Of a stretch of DNA of 64,000 nt, positions 18,302 through 28,136 are shown in pieces. Under the pieces are notes generated by a model, which saw only the letters and a list, made by a program, of their open reading frames with translations, had not been told where the DNA came from and did no database searches. The DNA lies in the NCBI RefSeq assembly GCF_000319305.2, contig NZ_AMWJ02000002.1, forward strand, positions 1,936,001 to 2,000,000. The letters are read 5' to 3'. Source of the DNA: Pseudomonas bharatica CSV86 (GTDB lineage: Bacteria > Pseudomonadota > Gammaproteobacteria > Pseudomonadales > Pseudomonadaceae). A program made the translations under genes and the position numbers. Position 1 is the first letter of the stretch; each line of letters opens with the position of its first letter.

Positions 18302-20299
18302 ATGCAAGCTCAGGGCGTGTTGTTCGGGCAGATCGCCGCCGTCTTCGGCATCGTGATCGCCGGTGTGTGGGGTGCCACGCAATGGACCGCCGCCGCCTTG
18401 GGCTACCAGCTACGCCTGGGCGCGCCCTGGTTCGACTTCCACGGCACGCCGGTCTATTACCCGTGGAAGCTGTTCGAGTGGTGGTTCTTCTTCGACGCCT
18501 ACGCGCCGCAGGTGTTCGACACCGGCGGCATGATCGCGGCGAGCAGCGGCCTGCTGGCCGTGGTGGTCGCCATCGCCATGTCGGTGTGGCGCTCGCGCCA
18601 GGCGCGCAAAGTGACGACCTATGGCTCGGCCCGCTGGGCCGATGTCGCCGACATTCGCAAGGCCGGGCTGACGCAGCCCGCCGGCGTCTTTCTCGGCCAG
18701 CATGACGGCCACTACCTGCGGCACGAAGGGCCGGAACACGTCCTGACCTTTGCGCCCACGCGCTCGGGCAAGGGTGTGGGCCTGGTGGTGCCGACGCTGC
18801 TGTCCTGGCCGGCATCCGCCGTCATCCACGACATCAAGGGCGAGAACTGGCAGATCACCGCTGGCTGGCGCAGTCGATTTAGCCACTGCCTGCTGTTCAA
18901 CCCGACCGATGCCAGTTCGGCGGCCTACAACCCGTTGCTGGAAGTGAGGCGCGGCGCGCACGAGGTGCGCGACGTGCAGAACATCGCCGATATCCTGGTC
19001 GATCCCGAAGGGGCGCTGGAGAAGCGCAACCACTGGGAGAAGACCAGTCATGCGCTGCTGGTCGGCGCGATCCTGCATGTGCTCTACGCGGGAGAGGACA
19101 AGACGCTGCGCGGCGTGGCGAACTTCCTCAGTGACCCGGCTTGCCCGTTCGAGCTGACGCTGCATCGGATGATGACCACGCGGCATCTTGGAGATGTACC
19201 GCATCCCGTTGTCGCGTCCGCCGCCCGCGAAGTGCTCAACAAGTCGGACAACGAGCGTTCCGGCGTGTTGAGCACCGCCATGTCGTTCCTCGGCCTGTAC
19301 CGTGATCCGACCGTGGCCGCAGTCACGTCGCGCTGCGACTGGCGCATCGCCGATCTGATCGCGTCTGCATCCCCTGTGTCGTTGTATCTGGTGGTGCCGC
19401 CTTCGGACATCAGCCGCACCAAGCCGCTGATCCGGTTGATCCTCAACCAGATCGGGCGACGGCTCACCGAGTCGCTCGATGGCAGCGACGGCATTGAGCG
19501 CCGCCACAAGCTGTTGCTGATGCTCGACGAGTTCTCGGCTCTGGGGCGCCTGGACTTCTTCGAGACGGCGCTGGCCTTCATGGCCGGCTACGGCATCCGC
19601 AGTTTCCTGATCGCGCAGTCGCTCAACCAGATCGACAAGGCGTATGGGCAGAACCATTCGATTCTGGACAACTGCCATGTGCGCGTGACCTTCGCCACGA
19701 ATGACGAACGCACGGCGAAACGGATCTCCGAAACGCTGGGCACGGCTACCGAACTGCGTGCGCAGCGGAACTACGCAGGCCATCGACTTGCGCCGTGGCT
19801 CGGCCACCTGATGGTGTCCCGCCAAGAGACGGCGCGGCCGCTACTGACGCCCGGCGAAGTCATGCAGCTTGCGCCAGACGAATCAGTGGTGATGGTGTCC
19901 AGCGTCGCGCCGATCAAGGCCAAGAAGTTGCGCTACTACGCTGATGCCAATTTCAAGCAGCGGGTACTGCCGCCGCCTGCGCTAACGGCAGGCCGCTATG
20001 CCGATGTGCCGCCTGCACGTCCCGATGACTGGAGCGGTTTGGCGATCCCGGCCGTGCCTGCGGCACAGGCCACGGCATCTGCCGATGACCTGGGTGGCTC
20101 CGACGACGGCGGCCCCCGCCGTCAGCCCGAGCTGTCCGAAACCGTCGCCTACGACCCCGAACCCGATTACACGCCCAGCGACTTGGCGCTGCTCGATGAC
20201 GACGACATGCCCCCGCTGCTTCCCGGCCAGTTCGACCCCGCCCTGCAACGCACGGCGCGGCTGGCATCTCTCGACCCCAACGACGGAATCGACATATGA
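18302..20299 (+). CDS. traG: TraG/VirD4-type conjugative coupling protein
   Basis: A 665-residue coupling ATPase that links the relaxosome to the mating channel. Two or three N-terminal membrane segments (residues 5-110) precede the P-loop FAPTRSGKGVGLVVPTLL and the Walker B block LLMLDEFSALG. The C-terminal tail is acidic and Pro-rich. I chose the ATG at 18302 because GGAGG lies seven bases upstream; an in-frame ATG at 18251 has no such site. It is the first gene of a tightly overlapped traG-trb operon. Confidence 0.92.
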   Translation: MQAQGVLFGQIAAVFGIVIAGVWGATQWTAAALGYQLRLGAPWFDFHGTPVYYPWKLFEWWFFFDAYAPQVFDTGGMIAASSGLLAVVVAIAMSVWRSRQARKVTTYGSARWADVADIRKAGLTQPAGVFLGQHDGHYLRHEGPEHVLTFAPTRSGKGVGLVVPTLLSWPASAVIHDIKGENWQITAGWRSRFSHCLLFNPTDASSAAYNPLLEVRRGAHEVRDVQNIADILVDPEGALEKRNHWEKTSHALLVGAILHVLYAGEDKTLRGVANFLSDPACPFELTLHRMMTTRHLGDVPHPVVASAAREVLNKSDNERSGVLSTAMSFLGLYRDPTVAAVTSRCDWRIADLIASASPVSLYLVVPPSDISRTKPLIRLILNQIGRRLTESLDGSDGIERRHKLLLMLDEFSALGRLDFFETALAFMAGYGIRSFLIAQSLNQIDKAYGQNHSILDNCHVRVTFATNDERTAKRISETLGTATELRAQRNYAGHRLAPWLGHLMVSRQETARPLLTPGEVMQLAPDESVVMVSSVAPIKAKKLRYYADANFKQRVLPPPALTAGRYADVPPARPDDWSGLAIPAVPAAQATASADDLGGSDDGGPRRQPELSETVAYDPEPDYTPSDLALLDDDDMPPLLPGQFDPALQRTARLASLDPNDGIDI

Positions 20300-20784
20300 G
20301 CCAATACCGATTGAACCTGTTCATCCAGCACGAGCACGCCAAGCGTCTGGACGAGCTGGCCGCGAAGAAAGGCGTGTCAAAGTCCAGCATCGTCGCCGCT
20401 GCCTTGGCGTCCTGGCTGTCACCCGATGCCGGCGACCAGCGTGAGGCCGCCATCGCCAAACGACTGGATCGCCTGTCGCGGCAGGCCGAGCGCCTGGAGC
20501 GTGACCAGAACATCCAGATCGAGACGCTGGCGCTATTCGTCCGCTACTACCTGACCGTCAGCACGCCGGTGCCGGAGGCCCATCAGGATGCGGCTCGCGC
20601 GCAGGGCAAGGCGCGCTTCGAGCAGTTCGTCGAACAGTTAGGCCGCCACCTGCTGCGTGGCCGCAGCCTGGTACGGGACGTGGTGGAAGAACTGCATCCC
20701 CAGGATCGTGAGTTCGAGATGCGCATGGATGACGCGGCCGCGATGGCCGCCGCCCATGAACGCACTGCGGAGCGTGCGTCATGA
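20296..20784 (+). CDS. CopG-type ribbon-helix-helix protein of the trb operon
   Basis: A 162-residue protein that overlaps traG and trbB by four bases each (ATGA). The first 45 residues (YRLNLFIQHEHAKRLDELA, then GVSKSSIVAAAL) form a ribbon-helix-helix DNA-binding motif; the remainder is a charged helical region. Homologues occupy the same slot between traG and trbB in Tn4371-like elements and are taken to be transcriptional regulators of transfer. The target site is not known. Confidence 0.8.
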   Translation: MSQYRLNLFIQHEHAKRLDELAAKKGVSKSSIVAAALASWLSPDAGDQREAAIAKRLDRLSRQAERLERDQNIQIETLALFVRYYLTVSTPVPEAHQDAARAQGKARFEQFVEQLGRHLLRGRSLVRDVVEELHPQDREFEMRMDDAAAMAAAHERTAERAS

Positions 20785-21851
20785 GTGCCGTTCCTCAAAT
20801 CCCGCCCGAACCGCGCTCATCCGCTGCAGCATCCCAGGATCGCCGCATCCAGATGCTGCGCACGGCGATGGGGCCGGTGATCGCCGCTGCGCTGGAAGAC
20901 CCGGACGTGGTGGAAGTGATGCTCAACCCCGACCGGACATTGTGGGTGGATCGGCTGTCGTCTGGCCGTGCGCCGCTCGGCGTCGAACTGCCCGAAGCCG
21001 ATGGCGAACGCATCATCCGCCTGGTCGCCGCCCATGTCGGTGCGGAGGTGCATCGCGGCCAACCGCTCTTGACCGCCGAACTGCCTGAAACCGGCGAACG
21101 CTTCGAGGGCATCCTGCCGCCCGCCGCACCCGGCCCGGCCTTTGCGCTGCGCAAGCGTGCCGTGAGCATCATCGGTCTGGATCGCTATGTGGCTGATGGC
21201 ATCCTGACCACTGGGCAGGCCGAGTTTCTGCGTCATGCCGTGCGCGAGCGGCACAACATCCTGATCGCCGGAGGCACCAGCACCGGCAAGACCACGCTGG
21301 CCAATGCCTTGCTGGCCGAGATCGCCGCCACCGGCGACCGCGTGCTGGTGCTCGAAGACACCATCGAACTGCAATGCGCGGCCCGCGACCATGTGCCGCT
21401 GCGCACCCGCGCCGGCGTCGTGTCCATGACCGAGCTGGTGCGGGCCACGATGCGCCTGCGGCCCGACCGCGTGATCGTCGGCGAAGTGCGCGGCGGCGAA
21501 GCGCTGGATCTGGTGAAGGTCTGGGGCACCGGCCACCCCGGCGGCATCGCCACCATTCATGCCGGCTCCGCGTTGGGCGCGCTGCTGCGCCTGGAGCAAC
21601 TGATCCTCGAAGTGGCGGTGAATCCGCCCCGCGCCCTGATCGCCGAGGCGGTCAATGTCGTGATCCACATCGCAGGCCGCGGCCGCAAGCGCCACGTCGA
21701 AACCATTTCCCGCGTCGTCGGTTTCGACGGCGCGGGCTACCGCCTGGCGGATGCGCTGGAAGCGACGCTTCCCGAGCTGCCGCCGGTTCCTCTTACAGCC
21801 GCTGCCGCTACGCCTTCCTCGATCCCTGAACAACCTGGAGAACTGCCATGA
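20781..21851 (+). CDS. trbB: TrbB, VirB11-type conjugation ATPase
   Basis: A 356-residue hexameric secretion ATPase. Walker A is GGTSTGKTT near residue 165, followed by the Asp box LVLEDTIELQ, Walker B VIVGEVRGGEALD and the His box GHPGGIATIHAGSA. It powers assembly and substrate transfer at the inner-membrane base of the type IV secretion system. Its start overlaps the CopG-type gene and its end overlaps trbC. Confidence 0.95.
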   Translation: MSAVPQIPPEPRSSAAASQDRRIQMLRTAMGPVIAAALEDPDVVEVMLNPDRTLWVDRLSSGRAPLGVELPEADGERIIRLVAAHVGAEVHRGQPLLTAELPETGERFEGILPPAAPGPAFALRKRAVSIIGLDRYVADGILTTGQAEFLRHAVRERHNILIAGGTSTGKTTLANALLAEIAATGDRVLVLEDTIELQCAARDHVPLRTRAGVVSMTELVRATMRLRPDRVIVGEVRGGEALDLVKVWGTGHPGGIATIHAGSALGALLRLEQLILEVAVNPPRALIAEAVNVVIHIAGRGRKRHVETISRVVGFDGAGYRLADALEATLPELPPVPLTAAAATPSSIPEQPGELP

Positions 21852-22234
21852 CGCACGTTGATGCTTTCCGTCTTTCTGTAAACCCGCTTTCCCCGCTGCC
21901 CATGCTGGCGCGTTTGCATCGCCTGGCCCGACCCGCAGGACAAGGGTTGCTGCTCGCGGTGTTGATGCTGTTGCTGGCGGGCACGGCGCAGGCCGCCGGT
22001 TCCTCAATGCCGTGGGAAGGCCCGCTGCAATCCATTCTCGAATCCATCCAGGGGCCGGTAGCCCGCATCGTCGCGGTGATCATCATCATCGCCACCGGCC
22101 TGGCGTTGGCCTTCGGCGATACCAGTGGCGGCTTTCGCAAGCTGATCCAGATCGTCTTCGGCCTGTCCATCGCCTTCGCGGCTTCGAGCTTCTTCCTGTC
22201 GTTCTTCAGCTTCTCCGGCGGGGCCGTCGTATGA
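21848..22234 (+). CDS. trbC: TrbC, pilin-like VirB2 homologue
   Basis: A 128-residue small membrane protein. A long leader with a hydrophobic stretch (LLLAVLMLLLAGTAQA) ends in an Ala-x-Ala cleavage site. The mature part has two hydrophobic helices (IVAVIIIIATGLALAFG and IVFGLSIAFAASSFFLSFF), as in VirB2/TrbC pilins. It would polymerise into the conjugative pilus. It overlaps trbB and trbD by four bases each. Confidence 0.88.
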   Translation: MTHVDAFRLSVNPLSPLPMLARLHRLARPAGQGLLLAVLMLLLAGTAQAAGSSMPWEGPLQSILESIQGPVARIVAVIIIIATGLALAFGDTSGGFRKLIQIVFGLSIAFAASSFFLSFFSFSGGAVV

Positions 22235-22500
22235 GCACGGCCACCGATCTTCCGGGCTTTGAAGTGCCGCTGCATCGCTCGCTGACCGAGCCGATCCTGC
22301 TGGGCGGTGCGCCGCGCACCGTGGCGATTGCCAACGGCACGCTGGCCGCCGCCGTCGGGCTGGGCCTGCAACTGTGGATTCCCGGCGTGGTGCTCTGGAT
22401 CGCCGGCCATTCGCTGGCGGTCTGGGGCGCGCGCGTCGATCCGCAGTTCATGCAGGTCTTCGCCCGGCACATCAAGCACAAGCCGCTGCTGGACGCATAG
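22231..22500 (+). CDS. trbD: TrbD, VirB3-like membrane protein
   Basis: An 89-residue protein with a hydrophobic central segment (TVAIANGTLAAAVGLGLQLWIPGVVLWIAG) typical of VirB3/TrbD. The start begins FEVPLHRSLTEPILLGGAPR, a conserved TrbD opening. The ATG at 22231 overlaps the trbC stop. It works with TrbE at the inner membrane of the mating channel. Confidence 0.9.
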   Translation: MSTATDLPGFEVPLHRSLTEPILLGGAPRTVAIANGTLAAAVGLGLQLWIPGVVLWIAGHSLAVWGARVDPQFMQVFARHIKHKPLLDA

Positions 22501-22512
22501 GGGAGTGCCGAC

Positions 22513-24962
22513 ATGCTGAACCTTGCCGAATACCGCCAGCGGCCCGCACTGCTGGCCGACTGGCTGCCCTGGGCCGGGCTGATCGGGCCGGGCGTCGTCT
22601 TGAACAAGGATGGCTCGTTCCAGCGCACGGCACATTTTCGCGGGCCGGATCTGAACAGCGCCACGCAAGGCGAGCTGATCGCCACGTCGGCACGCTTGAA
22701 CAACGCACTGCGCCGCCTGGGGTCGGGCTGGGCCTTGTTCATCGAAGCCGAGCGCTGCGCAGCGGCGGGCTATCCACGTTCCGATTTCCCCGAGCCGTTG
22801 TCCTGGCTGGTGGAGGAAGAACGCCGTGCAGCCTTCGAGGAATCCGGCCACCACTACGAGAGCGCCTATCACCTGACGCTGGCCTACCTGCCACCAGAAG
22901 AATCCCGCGCCCGTGCCGCCAAGATGCTCTATGAGAATGCGCCGGGCGATGGCGTGGACTGGCAGGGTCGGCTGGAAGCCTTCGTGGCGGAAACGGATCG
23001 CGTGTTCGACCTGCTCGACGGCGTGATGCCGGAGATTGCCTGGCTCGATGACAGCCAGACACTGACTTACCTGCACGCCACGGTGTCCACGCGGCGCTAC
23101 CGCGTCGGCGTACCCGAGGTGCCATTCCACATCGACGCATTGCTGGCCGACTCCGCGCTGGTCGGTGGTCTGGCACCCATGCTGGGCGATCAGCACCTGC
23201 GCGTGGTGTCGGTGCGAGGCTTTCCGACCTCGACTTGGCCGGGGATTTTGGACGACCTCAACCGCTTGGGCTTCGGCTATCGTTGGGCAACCCGGTTCCT
23301 TTGCCTCGACAAAGCCGAAGCGGAAAAAGAGCTTGGACGCCTGCGTCGCCAGTGGTTCGCCAAGCGCAAGAATGTCGTCGCGCTGTTGCGTGAAACGATC
23401 TTCCAGCAGGAAAGCCCGCTGGTCGATACCGACGCCAACAACAAGGCCGCCGATGCAGACGCCGCCTTGCAAGAACTGGGCAGCGATCAGGTGGCCTTCG
23501 GCTACCTGACGGCTACCGTGACAGTGCTCGACACCGACCCTGCCGTGGCCGACGAGAAGCTGCGCATGGTAGAGCGCGTCATTCAGGGGCGCGGCTTCGT
23601 CACCATCCCGAAACCTTGAACGCGGTGGATGCCTGGCTGTCGTCCATTCCCGGTAACGCCTACGCGAATGTGCGCCAGCCCATCGTCTCGACGCTGAACC
23701 TGACGCACATGATGCCGCTGTCCGCCGTGTGGGCCGGGCCGGAGAAGAACGCGCATCTGGATGGCCCGCCGCTGATCGTCACCCGCACCGATGGCGCGAC
23801 GCCGTTCCGGCTGGTGACGCACATCGGCGATGTGGGCCACACGCTGGTCGCCGGGCCAACCGGCATGGGCAAGTCGGTGCTGCTCGCCACGCTGGCAATG
23901 CAGTTTCGCCGCTATCCCGGCTCGCGCATCTTCGCCTTCGACATGGGCCGCTCGATGCGCGCCACCATCCTCGGGCTGGGCGGCGAGCATTACGACCTCG
24001 GCAATGACGGGGCGATTGCTTTTCAGCCATTGGCCCGCATCGACCAGGAGGGCTACCGCACCTGGGCCGCCGAATGGGTGGAAGGCCGCCTGTTGCATGA
24101 AGGTGTCGTCATTGGCCCGGACGAGAAGGCTGCGATCTGGTCGGCACTAGGCAGCTTGGCCGGTGCGCCAGCGGAGCAACGCACGCTGACGGGCCTGTCG
24201 GTACTGCTGCAATCAAACGCACTGCGCCAGGCGCTCGCACCCTATGTGCTGGGTGGTGCCCACGGCAAGCTGCTGGACGCCGATGCCGACCGACTGGGCT
24301 CCGGCAGCGTGCAGGGCTTCGAGATGGAAGAGCTGATGCACAGCAAGGCGGCGGTGCTGGCCGTGCTGGGCTACCTGTTCGCCCGCTTCGATGAACGCTT
24401 CGACGGCGCACCCACGCTGCTGATACTCGATGAAGCCTGGCTGTTCCTCGATGACCCGGTGTTTGCCGCCCGCATCCGGCAATGGTTGAAGACGCTGCGA
24501 AAGAAGAACGTGAGCGTCATCTTTGCCACCCAGTCGCTGGCCGACATCAAGGATTCGAGCATTGCCCCGGCAGTGATCGAAAGCTGCGCCAGTCGGATTT
24601 TTCTCCCTAACCCGCAGGCCACCGAGCCGCAGATTCGCACGATCTACGAAGGCTTTGGGCTGAACGCGCGCCAGATCGAGATCGTGGCGACCGCGCAGCC
24701 CAAGCGTGACTACTACTACCAATCGCGCCTGGGCAATCGCCTGTTCGACCTCGACCTGGGGCCAGCCACGCTGGCCTTTGCCGGGGCTTCCATCCCGCAA
24801 GACCAACGCGACATGGATCGCGTGCTGCTGGACGCCGGCACACCGGGATTTGCCGGCGCGTGGCTGCGCCATCGCGGCCTCGATTGGGCCGCCGACCTGC
24901 TGCCGTCCTCACCGGCAGCAGCGTCCTTCCTCGCTTCTCAACGACCGGAGGTTTCACCATGA
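22513..24962 (+). CDS. trbE: TrbE, VirB4-type conjugation ATPase with an apparent 1-base frameshift
   Basis: The gene spans two overlapping reading frames. The first (22513-23619) encodes the N-terminal VirB4 region and ends after FVTIPKP. The second (from 23616) encodes the ATPase domain with Walker A AGPTGMGKSVLLA, Walker B LLILDEAWLFLDD and the RKKNVSVIFATQS block. In relatives the joint reads TIPETLNAVDAW; here CCGAAACC at 23609-23616 lacks one G of CCGGAAACC. With that base restored the protein is about 816 residues, normal for TrbE. If the lesion is real, conjugation would be abolished. Confidence 0.9.
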
Positions 24963-25702
24963 AGACCCAGCCCCGTTTGCTGTCCGCCTCGCTCGCCGCC
25001 GTGCTGTCGGTGTCGCTGCTGGCCGTTCAGCCCGCATCCGCGCTGACAGTGTTCGACCCGTCGAACTTCGTGCAGAACACGCTGACCGCCGTGCGCACGC
25101 TGGAGCAGATCAACAACCAGATCAACCAGCTTCAGAACGAAGCCCAGATGCTGATGAACCAGGCGCGTAATCTGGCGAATCTGGACTTCAACATCGTCAA
25201 TCGCTTGCGCTCGACGCTCGCCACGACCGAGCGCTTGATCGCCGAGGCGCGCGGTCTGGCCTATGACGTGCAGAGCATGGATGCCACCTTCGCCCGGCTG
25301 TACCCGGAGCAGTACGCCGCGACCGTGAGCGGCGACCAGATGCTACGCGACGCGCAGGAGCGCTGGAAGAACACCTTGAATGGTCTGCATACCGCGATGC
25401 GGATGCAGGCCCAGGTGTCGCAGAACCTGGCCCAAGACGAAAGCGCACTGTCCGATCTGGTCAGCCAGAGTCAGTCAGCAACCGGCGCGCTGCAAGCCAT
25501 GCAGGCGACCAACCAGCTTCTGGCCCTGCAGACCAAGCAGTCGATCCAGGCGCAGCAGCTCCAGATCACGCAGGAACGCGCCGCCGCGCTGGAACTGGCA
25601 CGCCAAGCAGCGGCTGTCGAACGTGGCCGGGAAGTAACGCGCCGTTTCCTGGGTGATGGCACGCCCTACACGCCGCAGCGCGTGGATTTCTACGGCAACT
25701 GA
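24959..25702 (+). CDS. trbJ: TrbJ, VirB5-like conjugation protein
   Basis: A 247-residue exported protein. The signal peptide (LLSASLAAVLSVSLLAVQPASA) is followed by LTVFDPSNFVQNTLTAVRTLEQINNQI, the conserved beginning of TrbJ. Most of the mature protein is helical and Gln-rich. It is thought to sit at the pilus tip or help its assembly. The start overlaps the trbE stop. Confidence 0.92.
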   Translation: MKTQPRLLSASLAAVLSVSLLAVQPASALTVFDPSNFVQNTLTAVRTLEQINNQINQLQNEAQMLMNQARNLANLDFNIVNRLRSTLATTERLIAEARGLAYDVQSMDATFARLYPEQYAATVSGDQMLRDAQERWKNTLNGLHTAMRMQAQVSQNLAQDESALSDLVSQSQSATGALQAMQATNQLLALQTKQSIQAQQLQITQERAAALELARQAAAVERGREVTRRFLGDGTPYTPQRVDFYGN

Positions 25703-25714
25703 CGGGAGACGGCC

Positions 25715-26029
25715 ATGCGATGCGCTTTCTTGCTGCTGCCCGTGCTGCTGGTCGCTTGCGGCCAGCAGCCGACCGAAGACCTAGCCGCTGCCCTGGCCGC
25801 CGATCCTGTGCGGTTCAAGGCATTGCATGCGCAGTGTGCCGCCGACAGGACGGCCGCAGACGAGGACGCCTGCCTGGCCGCGGCCGATGCTTTCCGGCTG
25901 CGCTTCTTCGCCGGTGAAACCGGGCCTGACGAGTTCCGCACGCTGGCCGATCTGCCGCCGATCCAGCCGAGCTTCGACACGCCCTCCAGTAACCAGGACG
26001 CCATGCCCTTCGAGGGGGACGTGCCATGA
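25715..26029 (+). CDS. TrbK-like small lipoprotein, probable entry exclusion factor
   Basis: A 104-residue precursor with a lipobox (LLPVLLVACG) at residues 7-16, so the mature protein starts at Cys15 and is lipid-anchored. The mature part has a conserved pattern ADPVRFKALHAQCAADR with two further cysteines. Position between trbJ and trbL matches the TrbK entry exclusion lipoprotein in RP4 and Tn4371-type systems. The assignment rests on position and lipobox more than on strong similarity. Confidence 0.75.
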   Translation: MRCAFLLLPVLLVACGQQPTEDLAAALAADPVRFKALHAQCAADRTAADEDACLAAADAFRLRFFAGETGPDEFRTLADLPPIQPSFDTPSSNQDAMPFEGDVP

Positions 26030-27414
26030 ACGACGTGACAGTGATCGACCGATTTCTCGCTACCTTCTCGCGCTACATCGACTCGGGCTTCGGGCTGCTG
26101 CAGGGCGAAGTGGCATTCCTGACCGCCACGCTGATCGTCATCGACATGACGATTGCCGGGCTGTACTGGGCGATGAGCCACGCCACCGGCCAGGGCGATG
26201 ACGTGATCGCCAAGTTGCTGCGCAAGGTGCTCTACGTCGGTGCCTTCGCGTACATCATCAACAACTTCAACTGGCTGGCCAGCATCGTCTTCCGCTCGTT
26301 CGCGGGCCTGGGCCTGACAGCCAGCGGCTCGACGATGAGCATGGGCGAATTCCTACAACCGGGGCGACTGGCGAAGACCGGCATCGACGCGGCGGCGCCG
26401 ATCCTTGAGCAGATCAGCGACATGGCGGGCTTTCCCGAAGTGTTCGTCAACATGATGCCCATCGTGGTCATGTTCCTGGCTTGGACGGTGGTGATCCTGT
26501 GCTTCTTCGTGCTGGCGATTCAGCTCTTCATCACGCTGACCGAGTTCAAGCTGACCACGCTCGCGGGCTTCGTGTTGGTGCCGTTTGCGCTGTGGAACAA
26601 GACCAGCTTTCTCGCCGAAAAGGTGCTGGGCAACGTGGTGTCATCGGGCATCAAGGTGTTGGTGCTGGCCGTCATCGTCGGCATTGGATCGGGCCTGTTC
26701 GCCGAGTTCCAGGTGCAACCAGCCGAGCCGTCCATCGACCATGCCGTGGTCATCATGCTGGCCTCATTGACGCTGCTGGCATTGGGGATCTTCGGCCCTG
26801 GTATTGCCACCGGGCTGGTATCCGGCGCACCGCAGCTTGGTGCCGGCGCGATGGCTGGTGCCGCCGTTGGTACCGCAGGTGCGGCGGTTGCCGTAGGTGC
26901 CGCCGCCACCGGCGTGGGCGGTGCGGTGATGGCCGGGGCGCGCATGGCACCGGCTGCCGCCAAGCTCGCCGGGGCTGGCGCACGGGCCACGACCTCGGCG
27001 GCTGGCAGCGCGAAGTCGGCCTTTCAGGCCGGTTCTGCCGCTGCGGGCGGCGGGGCCAAGGGTGCAGTGGCAGGGCTGGGCAGTGTTGCCAAGGGCGGCG
27101 CACAGACGGCAGGCCAACGCGCCGGTGCTGGCATCAAGGCAGCGGCAGCCAAGGCGGCCGCGCCATTCAAAGCAGGCTGGCAAGGCTCTGGTGCCGATGG
27201 CGGCTCAGGCGGCGGCACTGCTGGGCCAGCCGCCGCAGGCGATGCCGCTGGCAACACGGCCAACGCGCAGAAGCAGGAACAACCCGGCTGGGCCAAGCGC
27301 CTGCAACGCCGCCAACAACTCACCCAGGCCACCACCACTGCCGCGCACACGCTGCGCGGTGGTGACGGCGGCGGTTCGGGCCAAGGCCCGAGCCTGCGGG
27401 ATTCCGATAGCTGA
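26026..27414 (+). CDS. trbL: TrbL, VirB6-like polytopic channel protein
   Basis: A 462-residue protein with about six membrane segments in residues 15-265, including the conserved FKLTTLAGFVLVPFALWNKTSFLAEKVLG. The C-terminal 180 residues are a low-complexity Ala/Gly-rich tail ending in a basic stretch. TrbL lines the inner-membrane passage of the mating channel. It overlaps the TrbK-like gene at its start. Confidence 0.92.
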   Translation: MNDVTVIDRFLATFSRYIDSGFGLLQGEVAFLTATLIVIDMTIAGLYWAMSHATGQGDDVIAKLLRKVLYVGAFAYIINNFNWLASIVFRSFAGLGLTASGSTMSMGEFLQPGRLAKTGIDAAAPILEQISDMAGFPEVFVNMMPIVVMFLAWTVVILCFFVLAIQLFITLTEFKLTTLAGFVLVPFALWNKTSFLAEKVLGNVVSSGIKVLVLAVIVGIGSGLFAEFQVQPAEPSIDHAVVIMLASLTLLALGIFGPGIATGLVSGAPQLGAGAMAGAAVGTAGAAVAVGAAATGVGGAVMAGARMAPAAAKLAGAGARATTSAAGSAKSAFQAGSAAAGGGAKGAVAGLGSVAKGGAQTAGQRAGAGIKAAAAKAAAPFKAGWQGSGADGGSGGGTAGPAAAGDAAGNTANAQKQEQPGWAKRLQRRQQLTQATTTAAHTLRGGDGGGSGQGPSLRDSDS

Positions 27415-27431
27415 CTTTCAAGGAGAACTCC

Positions 27432-28136
27432 ATGCGATTCAAACGACCGCAGGTGCGTTATGCCGATACGCCACAGCCTGCCACCCCGTATCAAGCCGCC
27501 GCCCAGGTGTGGGACGAGCGCATCGGCTCGGCCCGCGTGCAGGCCAAGAACTGGCGGCTGATGGCCTTCGGCTGCCTGGTGCTCGCGCTACTGATGGCCG
27601 GCGGCCTGGTGTGGCGCTCGGCCCAGTCCATCGTTACGCCCTATGTCATCGAGGTCGATCAGTCCGGCCAGGTGCGCACCGTGGGCGAAGCGGCCACGCC
27701 GTACCGGCCCTCCGATGCGCAGACCGCGCACCACATCGCGCGCTTCGTGACGCTGGTGCGCTCGCTGTCCATCGACCCCATCGTCGTGCGCCAGAACTGG
27801 CTGGATGCCTACGACTACACCACCGACCGGGGCGCGGCGGTGCTCAACGACTACGCCCGCACCAATGACCCGTTCGCCCGCATCGGCAAGGAGTCGGTGA
27901 CGGTGCAGATCACCAGCGTGGTTCGCGCCAGTGATGCGTCGTTCAACGTGCGCTGGACGGAACGCCGCTACGTCAATGGCGCGGCTGCCGGGCTGGAGCG
28001 ATGGACGGCGGTGGTGTCCATCGTGCAGCAGACCCCGCGCACCGAAGAACGCCTGCGCCGCAACCCGCTGGGCATCTACGTCAATGGCCTGTCGTGGAGC
28101 CGTGAACTGGATTCGTCTGAAGGAGTGAAGCCATGA
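27432..28136 (+). CDS. trbF: TrbF, VirB8-like assembly protein
   Basis: A 234-residue bitopic protein: cytoplasmic N-terminus, one membrane helix at about residues 38-58 and a periplasmic VirB8 fold. The opening PYQAAAQVWDERIGSARVQAKNWRL is characteristic of TrbF. A good ribosome site (AAGGAG) precedes the ATG at 27432. It nucleates assembly of the core complex with TrbG and TrbI. Confidence 0.93.
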   Translation: MRFKRPQVRYADTPQPATPYQAAAQVWDERIGSARVQAKNWRLMAFGCLVLALLMAGGLVWRSAQSIVTPYVIEVDQSGQVRTVGEAATPYRPSDAQTAHHIARFVTLVRSLSIDPIVVRQNWLDAYDYTTDRGAAVLNDYARTNDPFARIGKESVTVQITSVVRASDASFNVRWTERRYVNGAAAGLERWTAVVSIVQQTPRTEERLRRNPLGIYVNGLSWSRELDSSEGVKP